Positions 28,766 through 35,882 of a DNA stretch of 62,851 nucleotides are shown here, piece after piece. The notes beneath the pieces are model-generated. The model did not search any database, was not told where the DNA came from, and saw only the letters and a program-made list of their open reading frames with translations. The stretch's first letter is position 1; each line of letters begins with the position of its first letter. Source of the DNA: Lachnospiraceae bacterium (GTDB taxonomy: Bacteria; Bacillota; Clostridia; Lachnospirales; Lachnospiraceae); assembly GCA_021205755.1 (NCBI GenBank), contig JAJPWX010000121.1, forward strand, positions 1-62,851, in the 5' to 3' direction. The position numbers were made by a program, and so were the translations under genes.

Positions 28766-30418
28766 GTGGCGCTGGGGCAACGAACGGTGTTCGGACATTT
28801 GCGGAGGCGAAGCTTTTCGGAGAACATCTGGGAGAAATTGCAGGGAATGGTCAGAGAAAATTATGAAAAAATTTGCGCGGGTGAGGAGGTCAGAGAACAT
28901 CTCATTCAGCTGCGCGAGGAACTGAAAGAGGAAAACGGTCGGCGTGAGTTTGCTTATCTTCTGGGAGGCGATTTTTCAAAGCTTTGTGGTCTCCTTTCTC
29001 ACGAAGATCCTAAGGTTCGAAAAAATGCTGCGCTTGTGCTTGGAAAAATGGAATCGGAAGATTTGCTTCCGGTTCTTTTTGACGCCTATAGAAAGGAAAA
29101 GACGCTCTTTATCCGCGCAGATTACCTGAAAGCGATGTCCGAGCTGGATTATCGGCCGCTTCTGCCTGGGCTGGAACAGCAGCTGGCCGCTCTGCGCGAT
29201 GTGCAGGAATGGCAGCCGGAGGAGTGGAAGCATGTATCAGAGGAAATCCGGATGCTGCAGACGATGGTGCTTCGCTGCAGCGGCGTCCGTCATCATCGAT
29301 TTTCAGGTGAGAAAGAGCCGGAGAATGTGATTCTGCTTACGAATCGGCGTCAGAGAGAGGTGACTGCGGAGCAGGTTCAAAAGGGAAAGATTACCATGCT
29401 TGCCGGAGGGGTCCGCGTGGATGGCGCGTCTCTGAAGGATATTCGTCAGATTCGGACTTATACAGAGCTGCTCTTTCCGGTGAAGACGAGAACACTTCCG
29501 GCTGATCAGCCCGCGCAGTGCGGAGAGCTTCTGGCCGGGCCGATTCTTATGCTGCTTGACCGGATTTATAATGGGGCGGGAGCATTTTTGTTTCGTGTAG
29601 AGTTAAGAGGGCAAAATACGGGCAATTCTCCGCGCGGGGAGCAATCACCACGTGGGGAGCGAGGCGCCGCTTCCGGAGCAGATCTGTTCTGTGTGGGACA
29701 ATATCAGGAGAAAAAGGGAATTTACCTTCGAAAATTCTCGGATGCCCTGGAAAAAGCATCGGGCGCACGCCTGATCAATTCTGTGACCGACTATGAGGTC
29801 GAAGTGCGTCTGGTTCTGCGCAAGGACGGCACCTTTGCTGCCATGCTGAAGCCGTCCTCGTCGTTTGACGGCCGCTTTGATTACCGGAAAGAAGTCGTAG
29901 CGTCCTCCATTGCGCCGGTGAATGCCGCCCTGACGGTTTATCTGGCAAAGCCCTGGCTGAAGGAGGGAGCACAGATTCTGGATCCTTTCTGTGGGGTCGG
30001 GACGATGCTGATCGAGCGCAGCCGTGCAGTGAAAACCGGAACGATGTATGGGCTTGATCTTTTTGGGGAAGCAATCGAGAAAGCGCGGCGCAACACACAG
30101 CGGGCCGGCTGTATTGTAAACTATGTGCATCGGGATTATTTTACCTTCACGCATGAATATCTTTTCGATGAAGTAATCACAGATATGCCGCAGACTGCGC
30201 CGGAAGGAACCAGGGGAGCATTGCGCGAGCTTTACCATCGGTTTTTTGAGACGATCGGCAAGCTGCTGAAAGAAGAGGCAGTGCTGGTAATCTATTCGTC
30301 GGAACCGAACTATGTGCTGGAATCCGTGCGTATATGGAACGAATTCCGTATCGAGAAGAGATTCCTGCTCAATGAAAAGAATAACACGACGGTGTTTGTG
30401 ATATGCAGAAAAATATAA
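28766..30418 (+). CDS. HEAT-repeat / SAM-dependent RNA methyltransferase fusion
   Basis: About 550 residues. The N-terminal 130 residues carry HEAT-like helical repeats (SHEDPKVRKNAALVLGKMESEDLLPVLFDAY). A middle region has no clear motif. The C-terminal 190 residues are a UPF0020/Trm14-type Rossmann methyltransferase: ILDPFCGVGTMLIERSRA (motif I), YGLDLFGEAIEKARRN, then TDMPQTAP at the place of the usual NPPY/DPPY motif. It probably methylates tRNA or rRNA guanine (inference). The start is uncertain: GTG at 28766 touches the previous stop, and GTG 28787 is an alternative. Likely cotranscribed with the amidase. Confidence 0.8.
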   Translation: MALGQRTVFGHLRRRSFSENIWEKLQGMVRENYEKICAGEEVREHLIQLREELKEENGRREFAYLLGGDFSKLCGLLSHEDPKVRKNAALVLGKMESEDLLPVLFDAYRKEKTLFIRADYLKAMSELDYRPLLPGLEQQLAALRDVQEWQPEEWKHVSEEIRMLQTMVLRCSGVRHHRFSGEKEPENVILLTNRRQREVTAEQVQKGKITMLAGGVRVDGASLKDIRQIRTYTELLFPVKTRTLPADQPAQCGELLAGPILMLLDRIYNGAGAFLFRVELRGQNTGNSPRGEQSPRGERGAASGADLFCVGQYQEKKGIYLRKFSDALEKASGARLINSVTDYEVEVRLVLRKDGTFAAMLKPSSSFDGRFDYRKEVVASSIAPVNAALTVYLAKPWLKEGAQILDPFCGVGTMLIERSRAVKTGTMYGLDLFGEAIEKARRNTQRAGCIVNYVHRDYFTFTHEYLFDEVITDMPQTAPEGTRGALRELYHRFFETIGKLLKEEAVLVIYSSEPNYVLESVRIWNEFRIEKRFLLNEKNNTTVFVICRKI

Positions 30419-30435
30419 AGCGCTCCTGTATCATA

Positions 30436-30639
30436 ATATGATTCGAGCGACAAAAGGGATATGATACTACGGATTGCTACGTGCTTCGCACTCTCGCAAT
30501 CCTAAAAACACTCAGAATCCGCTCATTTTGACCAAAAATCATGGTCAAAATGGCTACTTCTTCGTGTTTTTGCGGTCCCCAAGGTCATGAATAGGAACGC
30601 AAGCGTTCCATTCCTGACCTTTTGTCCCTTGTATCATAA
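30436..30639. repeat. MITE-like palindromic element
   Basis: About 204 bases bounded by inverted ends (30436-30457 against 30618-30639, 18 of 22 matched, core GACAAAAGG/CCTTTTGTC). Inside are nested hairpins: GGATTGC/GCAATCC, AAAAACAC/GTGTTTTT enclosing CATTTTGACC/GGTCAAAATG, and AAGGTCA...GGAACG/CGTTCC...TGACCTT. No ORF. It fills most of the gap between the methyltransferase gene and tRNA-Gly. Confidence 0.65.
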
Positions 30640-30702
30640 TATTGTTATAATTGTATATAAATTTGGAAAAATTCAAAAATTGAAAAAATTTCAAAAAAAG
30701 TG

Positions 30703-30731
30703 TTGACAGGACGGGAAAGATGTAGTATAGT
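30703..30731 (+). promoter_or_regulatory. tRNA-Gly promoter
   Basis: Perfect TTGACA (30703-30708), a 17-base spacer and TATAGT (30726-30731), 50 bases before the tRNA. Confidence 0.85.
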
Positions 30732-30781
30732 ATGCATTGTTCGACGGACAGAGATACGGAGTTGAGCAGAAAACAGAAGAT

Positions 30782-30853
30782 GCGCGAGTGGCTCAGTGGT
30801 GGAGTACTGCCTTGCCAAGGCAGGGGTCGCGGGTTCGAATCCCGTCTCGCGCT
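30782..30853 (+). tRNA. tRNA-Gly (anticodon GCC)
   Basis: A cloverleaf is visible: acceptor GCGCGAG/CTCGCGC, D-arm GGCTCAGTGGTGGAG, anticodon stem CTGCC/GGCAG with loop TTGCCAA (anticodon GCC), and T-arm CGGGTTCGAATCCCG. The discriminator base is T and CCA is not encoded. Confidence 0.97.
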
Positions 30854-30865
30854 TGTGAATGAAGG

Positions 30866-30892
30866 TTCAGGATATTCCTGGATCTTTTTTTT
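30866..30892 (+). terminator. Terminator after tRNA-Gly
   Basis: CAGGA/TCCTG stem with a three-base loop, flanked by partly paired bases, followed by eight T residues. Confidence 0.8.
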
Positions 30893-30915
30893 GTAATAGT
30901 TCAGAACAGCATCGA
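30893..30915 (+). repeat. Dispersed repeat, copy C
   Basis: Contains CAGAACAGCATCGA; matches copy B at 15028-15050 and copy A at 11902-11924. Here it forms the left arm of a folded element. Confidence 0.65.
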
Positions 30916-31061
30916 AATGAAAAACAGACTGTGCAGGTTTACCTGCTAAAGGCTGTATTTTCATTTCGGGATGGGCGGAGACGCCCATCAAGCCTCAGAC
31001 ATATGACGCGTAAGCGGCATATAGCCTTCGAAGAAGGCGGTCTGTGGCCTGCTGTTCGAAC
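30899..31061. other. Highly structured multi-helix element between tRNA-Gly and asnA
   Basis: Nearly every base can pair. P1: 30899-30911 with 31050-31061. P2: CGAAATGAAAA (30913-30923) with TTTTCATTTCG (30958-30968), capped by GCAGGT/ACCTGC. P3: GATGGGCG/CGCCCATC with a GAGA loop (30970-30989). P4: GCCTCAGAC (30992-31000) with GTCTGTGGC (31040-31048), one mismatch, enclosing a GTAA-capped hairpin (31001-31022) and GCCTTC/GAAGGC (31024-31038). It could be a non-coding RNA, an asnA leader or an immobile repeat. No T-box specifier or antiterminator motif was found. Confidence 0.65.
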
Positions 31062-31179
31062 AGTTCAGAATAGCGTTAGGCAGATATTTGACTTACCTGA
31101 AAATCCATGTATAATAACCATAGAAAACGCAATGGAACGATTTCCGTAATCCTGTAAGAGAGAAAGGGGAACCCGAAAA

Positions 31180-32187
31180 ATGAGTCAAGTAGTAATACCT
31201 GAGAACTATCATCCCAGCTTAAACAATTATGAAACGCAGGAAGCGATCGGCATGATCAAGAATCTGATGCAGAGCAAGCTTTGCATGGCATTGAAACTGA
31301 AACGCGTGACAGCCCCGTTGTTTGTGGATCCGGCCACTGGCCTGAATGACGATCTGAATGGCGTGGAACGACCGGTTTCTTTTGAAATTCCGGACGCTGG
31401 GGTTGACGTCCAGGTAGTCCATTCTCTTGCAAAGTGGAAGCGTATGGCGCTCTATCGCTATGACTTCCATGTGGGAAATGGTTTGCTTTGCGACATGAAT
31501 GCCATCCGTCGGGACGAGGAGCTGGATAATCTCCATTCTGCCTATGTAGACCAGTGGGACTGGGAAAAAATCATTACGGCGGAAGACCGGAATTTTGATT
31601 ACCTGAAAATGACGGTGAAGCGTATCGTGGAATCCATCTGCAATACGCTGGATGAGGTAAAATACCGCTATGAGCAGCTTGACACCGAGCTGTGCCGCGA
31701 GATTTCTTTCATCACCTCTCAGGAACTGGAAGACCTCTATCCGGACATGACGCCAAAGGAACGCGAGAATGCTTACGCGCGAGAGAAGAAGACAATTTTT
31801 ATTATGCAGATCGGTGATCTGCTGAAATCAGGCGTTCGCCACGATGGGCGCGCTCCGGACTACGATGACTGGAAGTTAAATGGCGATCTGCTTTTCTGGC
31901 ATGAACCCCTGCAGTGTGCGCTCGAGGTTTCTTCTATGGGTATTCGCGTAGACGCAAAATCGCTCGACGAACAGCTCACGAAGGCTGGGTGTGATGAGCG
32001 AAGGAGCCTTCCATTCCATCAGATGCTTCTGGAAAATAAGCTTCCGCTGACGATTGGAGGCGGCATTGGCCAGTCACGGATCTGTATGCTTCTGCTGAAA
32101 AAAGCCCATGTCGGCGAGGTACAGGCCGGTATCTGGGACGAAGGGACTGTGAAAGCCTGCCGTGAGGCGGGAATTGAAATCCTCTAA
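31180..32187 (+). CDS. asnA: Aspartate-ammonia ligase (asparagine synthetase A)
   Basis: 335 residues. AsnA makes asparagine from aspartate, ammonia and ATP; its fold is related to class II aminoacyl-tRNA synthetases. Clear family segments are YETQEAIGMIKNLMQSKLCMALKLKRVTAPLFVDPATGLNDDLNGVERPVSFEI, VHSLAKWKRMALYRYDF, GLLCDMNAIRRDEELDNLHSAYVDQWDWEKI and the C-terminal LTIGGGIGQSRICMLLL. GAGAGAAAGGGG precedes the ATG. It is the only gene between tRNA-Gly and the convergent yolD. Confidence 0.97.
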   Translation: MSQVVIPENYHPSLNNYETQEAIGMIKNLMQSKLCMALKLKRVTAPLFVDPATGLNDDLNGVERPVSFEIPDAGVDVQVVHSLAKWKRMALYRYDFHVGNGLLCDMNAIRRDEELDNLHSAYVDQWDWEKIITAEDRNFDYLKMTVKRIVESICNTLDEVKYRYEQLDTELCREISFITSQELEDLYPDMTPKERENAYAREKKTIFIMQIGDLLKSGVRHDGRAPDYDDWKLNGDLLFWHEPLQCALEVSSMGIRVDAKSLDEQLTKAGCDERRSLPFHQMLLENKLPLTIGGGIGQSRICMLLLKKAHVGEVQAGIWDEGTVKACREAGIEIL

Positions 32188-32220
32188 CAGCCGCTTGGAG
32201 CATTGTATGAGGCGGCATGA

Positions 32221-32706
32221 TTAACAAATGAAATCAAAGGCGGAAGCATCTATAATCCCGGCACCCTGCACATCAGCCAGGTCGCTAAAGTGGATTTCCC
32301 GGATGAGTTCGCCTTTTTCTCCCTGGATGCCGGTAGCGATACGTATGTTTTGATACGATGGATCAAATCTGCTCACCTTACCAGAGAGGGAGACATAGGA
32401 TCCTGTATCATTGTCGGAAGGATCCGGTTTGAAATAAATGACTGTCACGTCCATTCCGGGCTTTACCTGCGCAAGCTTGCCGGAGAGAATTTCTGCCTCC
32501 TCTTCCGATAATTCAACGCGTGCCGTGAGCAGAAGCTTTCCGGCCTCTTCCCCCAGCCGGTCACTGTGCCCGCGCAGGGCAGCAAAGGGCGCAAAAATCT
32601 TCGCCCGATCCGCAAGCGGCATTTTCGGGTGTCTGCGGTAAATCGCCGGATCTGCGGGCCAGCGTTTATTTATAATGTCTTTGTATTTTTCCTCTGAAGT
32701 AGTCAT
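32221..32706 (-). CDS. YolD-like protein, partner of the Y-family polymerase
   Basis: 161 residues, no membrane segment. It has PADPAIYRRHPKMPLADRAKIFAPFAALRGHSDRL, then a C-terminal beta-rich YolD-type domain (MDVTVIYFKPDP...GKVSRFDP). YolD proteins are commonly encoded next to UvrX/DinB-like polymerases and are thought to work with them in translesion synthesis. Here the polymerase ends 76 bases upstream on the same strand, so one operon is likely. Confidence 0.85.
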   Translation of the reverse strand: MTTSEEKYKDIINKRWPADPAIYRRHPKMPLADRAKIFAPFAALRGHSDRLGEEAGKLLLTARVELSEEEAEILSGKLAQVKPGMDVTVIYFKPDPSDNDTGSYVSLSGKVSRFDPSYQNIRIATGIQGEKGELIREIHFSDLADVQGAGIIDASAFDFIC

Positions 32707-32782
32707 AGTTGTATTTGCTCTCTCTGAAAATGATTTTATCCGGTATATTTTTGCAAATCCTTGCTCTGTTTGCAGGCTGACG

Positions 32783-34258
32783 CTATGCTTTGTGTCCTCC
32801 GATCTGTCCGTTGCGTTCCCGCATGGTCGCGCCCTCCTCGAAGTTTGTGCCCTTCAGGATGGCGTTTTTGCCGTAGCGCCGCTTGATGGAGGCGACGGCC
32901 GCCTGTAATTTCTTTTCTTTTTCCTGCTTTTCCGCATCGGTAAACAGATCCAGCTGGAACACGCCCTCGTCCGGGATGACATGACCGGCGGCAATGTTGA
33001 TTTTGCGGACGGTCAGGCTTCGATCGGCAATCTTATCAAAGATTCCGACCGCGGCGTCAAGGATGACAGAGCCAAGGTTGGTCGGGGTGGCAAGCCGGCA
33101 GCTTCCGTGCGCCGGCTTCGGGACGACACGCCCATAGTGGTCTGTTTTTGTGTCTCCGTAAAAGGTGCCTTTGTCCACATTCTCGCGGTCGTAGGAGATA
33201 TCCAGGGTCAGCTGATCTGTCACCAGCCCTTTTTCCACAAGCTGCAAAACCAGACTGTCGGCCATTTCGCGGACGATGATCCGAGCCTGACGATACGGAT
33301 AGGGTTCGGAAAGCACCTGACCTTCCGAGATGCTGTTGTTATCCGTTTTGTAGTTCTTAATCTGCTCCATCGTGACTGGCTCGATGCCCCAGGAATGATC
33401 CATGAGAATTTCCGCGTCGATACCAAATGTCTTATAGAACCATTCAGGATCGTTCAGGCTTTCTCTGGCGACGTCCCCCATGGTGTAGAGATAGTGCTTT
33501 TCCAGTTTCCTCGCGGTCGCCCCGCCGACTCGCCAGAAGTCCGTCAGCGGCCGGTGATCCCACAGATTTGCCCGGTAGCTGTATTCGTCAAGCTCAGCGA
33601 TCCGAACCCCGTCCTTATCGGCAGGCACATGCTTAGCCACAATGTCCATGGCTATCTTTGCAAGGTAGAGATTCGTCCCGATGCCAGCTGTGGCAGTGAT
33701 GCCGGTGGTGTAAAGGACTTCACGAATCATGGTCATCGCCAGTTCATGGGCCGTCATATGATACGTAGAGAGGTAAGCCGTCGCGTCAATGAAGACTTCA
33801 TCGATGGAATAGGAAAAAATATCTTCCGGCGCGACATATTTCAGGTAAATGCGATAGATTTGTGCGGATGTCTCGACATACAGCTTCATCCGCGGCGGGG
33901 CGATGATGTAGGAGAGCTCCAGCCAGGGGTCTTTTTCCAGCGCTTCCGCGTCCCAGGAAGCCATTGCAAATTCTGCTTTCGGGTTACGGCTGATGCGGCG
34001 AAGCCGGGCGAGCCTGGCAGCGTTGACTTCCTTTACTTTTTGTACAACCTCAAAAAGTCTCGCTCTCCCGGGAATACCGTGTGCTTTCAGGGAAGGGGAG
34101 ACGGCAAGACAAATGGTTTTTTCTGTCCGGGAAGCGTCTGCCACGACCAGGTTAGTCGTCAGAGGGTTCATCTGGCGGTCAGCAGCTTCACAGCTTGCAA
34201 AATAAGATTTCAGGTCAATCGCGAGATAAGTGCGCCTGGAAGTTGAATTTGCAGACAT
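32783..34258 (-). CDS. Y-family DNA polymerase (UmuC/UvrX type)
   Basis: About 491 residues. It should copy past damaged template bases. The palm has YLAIDLKSYFASCEAADR (metal-binding Asp and steric gate region) and FSYSIDEVFIDATAYL (catalytic SIDE-type Asp-Glu). The helix-hairpin-helix region has FWRVGGATARKLEKHYLYTMGDVA, and a little-finger domain follows. The start is placed at ATG 34258 (GGAG about 10 bases upstream) rather than the open-frame start 34336. A stable hairpin (34300-34328) sits in its leader. No LexA box was seen. Confidence 0.92.
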   Translation of the reverse strand: MSANSTSRRTYLAIDLKSYFASCEAADRQMNPLTTNLVVADASRTEKTICLAVSPSLKAHGIPGRARLFEVVQKVKEVNAARLARLRRISRNPKAEFAMASWDAEALEKDPWLELSYIIAPPRMKLYVETSAQIYRIYLKYVAPEDIFSYSIDEVFIDATAYLSTYHMTAHELAMTMIREVLYTTGITATAGIGTNLYLAKIAMDIVAKHVPADKDGVRIAELDEYSYRANLWDHRPLTDFWRVGGATARKLEKHYLYTMGDVARESLNDPEWFYKTFGIDAEILMDHSWGIEPVTMEQIKNYKTDNNSISEGQVLSEPYPYRQARIIVREMADSLVLQLVEKGLVTDQLTLDISYDRENVDKGTFYGDTKTDHYGRVVPKPAHGSCRLATPTNLGSVILDAAVGIFDKIADRSLTVRKINIAAGHVIPDEGVFQLDLFTDAEKQEKEKKLQAAVASIKRRYGKNAILKGTNFEEGATMRERNGQIGGHKA

Positions 34259-34299
34259 AAAAATACGCTCCTTTTTCATGCGCAGAGACAAAGAGGAAA

Positions 34300-34328
34300 G
34301 ACAGGAATCCTTCATCGGATTGCCTGTC
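34300..34328 (-). other. Leader hairpin of the Y-family polymerase gene
   Basis: ACAGG-AATCC and GGATT-G-CCTGT pair around TTCATC with a one-base bulge, about 40 bases before the polymerase start. No T-run follows on the minus strand, so a regulatory or mRNA-stability role is only possible. Confidence 0.4.
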
Positions 34329-34419
34329 CTTATCATAGCATAAATTTCTGCCTTTGAGGAGAGATATTTGCGGGATGTGTCTGTGTAAATGTGAATGGGA
34401 ATGGATGGACGCGATCCCG

Positions 34420-34929
34420 TTATTTCCGCATGATTTTCAATGCGATCTGAGCCATTTCCTCTGGACTTTCCTGGCCTCCCTCAGTGAGAGAGTGTGTCAG
34501 CAGGGAGAACAGTCCTCCCGCTTCGAATCGGGCCGCATATTCGGTAACGGGCTGTGTCTTTTCCTCTGTATGAATTGCGTTATACAGAAAATCGGTAAAT
34601 ACCGAAAAACAGTCAATCAAAAGCCCCATCAGGTGCGCCTGTTCCAGAAGCTCCGTCAGTTTTCTGTGTTCCTGAAACCAGGAGAAAAAGAGGGAAAGCG
34701 CCCGCTCCTCATCTCCCTGTGCGTCAGAGACCATCTGCTGCGCGACTTTCCGGAAGTGCTGTAGCAGAATATCTTCTTTGGAAGAATAGGTGCGGTAATA
34801 TGTCATGCGGGATATTCCGGATTTTCTCGCAATGTCAGTGACCGTGATGTATTGATACTCCTTTTGCTCCATTAAGGAGGTCAGCGCGGTAAAAATACAG
34901 TCCTTTGTTTTTTCTTTGTCCTGTGCCAT
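34420..34929 (-). CDS. TetR/AcrR family transcription regulator
   Basis: 169 residues. The N-terminal helix-turn-helix is QYITVTDIARKSGISRMTYYRTYSSKEDILLQHF, the standard TetR DNA-binding domain. The C-terminal part is a helical ligand domain of the TetR_C type, with LFFSWFQEHRKLTELLEQAHL and YNAIHTE. The targets are not known. It is on the same strand as the downstream polymerase but 160 bases away, so it may regulate itself or the neighbouring FKBP gene. Confidence 0.9.
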   Translation of the reverse strand: MAQDKEKTKDCIFTALTSLMEQKEYQYITVTDIARKSGISRMTYYRTYSSKEDILLQHFRKVAQQMVSDAQGDEERALSLFFSWFQEHRKLTELLEQAHLMGLLIDCFSVFTDFLYNAIHTEEKTQPVTEYAARFEAGGLFSLLTHSLTEGGQESPEEMAQIALKIMRK

Positions 34930-35006
34930 TTGAACAATCCTTTCTCTTTAAAAATCATATGTTGAGCAGTTGTCATTCATGTTGAAAATGCAGTGTTGAA
35001 ACCAGC

Positions 35007-35507
35007 TTACTCATAGATGCCATTGATCGTTACTTCGAATACAGCTTCCTGTCCATTCAGATCATCTACTCCGTAATCCTCGGGGAAGGTCACAGTCACT
35101 TCCACCGTGTCTCCCGGATGATAGCCGATCAGCTGCTCTTCAAAGTCATCGATATAGGTACCGGAACCGATGGTGAGATCTGCACCTGCTCCATCCGTGC
35201 TTCCGCCGGAAAATTCAACGCCGTCTACGGAACCGACATAATCAATGTTTACAGTATCTCCGTCTGCCACGGTCAGGGAGGTGTCTGTCGAATAGGAAAC
35301 CGTTTCCTCTGTCGAGACTTCCTCTGTGTCGTCTGTGGAACTGCCAAAAGGCTGGAAAGCGTCAACAAGAATGACAATGATCAGGATTGCTATAAGAGCG
35401 GCCGGAATTCCAATGGAAAGCGTTTTTTTGATTTTTTTCCGCTGTTCCTTTTTTGCCCGCTCTGCCGCGCGCCTCTGTTGTGCCAGTTTTTTGTTTTCCT
35501 TTTTCAT
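35007..35507 (-). CDS. Membrane-anchored FKBP-type peptidyl-prolyl isomerase
   Basis: 166 residues from ATG 35507 (GAGAGAGG upstream; open frame to 35558). A lysine/arginine-rich cytosolic N-terminus (KLAQQRRAAERAKKEQRKKIKK), one membrane helix (IGIPAALIAILIIVILVDAF) and a Thr/Glu linker lead to an outward FKBP domain: GDTVNIDYVGSVDGVEFSGG, DLTIGSGTYIDDFEEQLIGYHPGDTVEVTVTFPEDYG. It probably speeds folding of exported proteins. Divergent from the dnaK-like gene, so two folding helpers share one control region. Confidence 0.87.
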   Translation of the reverse strand: MKKENKKLAQQRRAAERAKKEQRKKIKKTLSIGIPAALIAILIIVILVDAFQPFGSSTDDTEEVSTEETVSYSTDTSLTVADGDTVNIDYVGSVDGVEFSGGSTDGAGADLTIGSGTYIDDFEEQLIGYHPGDTVEVTVTFPEDYGVDDLNGQEAVFEVTINGIYE

Positions 35508-35882
35508 AATTGATTCCTCTCTCCCCTGCCATGGGGTATCGGTTTGGTTACTGGTCACATCAGGCTAACCGCATTGCACAGTGAAACGAGTATGTGGCCG
35601 GGGTATGTTTCGCAATAACTTGCTTTACTCTACGAAAAATATGTGCACATTTTGTGTACGAATTGCGAAGAAAATGTCAAAACAAAAGAGTATGTAACAA
35701 AATGGGCGTGAAATATTTCGTTTAGAAAAATTAGAAAAATTTAATGAACATAACTGCAATATATGTAACATTACAAACTTTAGTGGCTTGATTTTCTGCT
35801 TCTGGAAAGCTATACTTTTGCAGAGACAGAAAAAAGGAGTGAAAGTAAACTCTTAGAATCAGATAAATTGGAGGACGCAAAA
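35508..35882. other. 375-base divergent control region, FKBP gene / dnaK-like gene
   Basis: Contains the dnaK-side promoter (listed) and an ATGTGCACAT palindrome at about 35650. No CIRCE element is present and no ORF was seen. Confidence 0.5.
35788..35816 (+). promoter_or_regulatory. Promoter of the dnaK-like gene
   Basis: TTGATT (35788-35793), a 17-base spacer and TATACT (35811-35816). Confidence 0.65.

Noticed and set aside
30854-31179. T-box riboswitch in front of asnA
   Set aside because: No specifier loop, no T-box antiterminator consensus and no terminator next to asnA were seen, although the region is strongly folded.
32981-34246. 421-residue open frame on the plus strand
   Set aside because: Antisense shadow of the Y-family polymerase.
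32783-34336. LexA/SOS box for the polymerase gene
   Set aside because: No GAAC-N4-GTTC-like site was seen upstream; only a hairpin.
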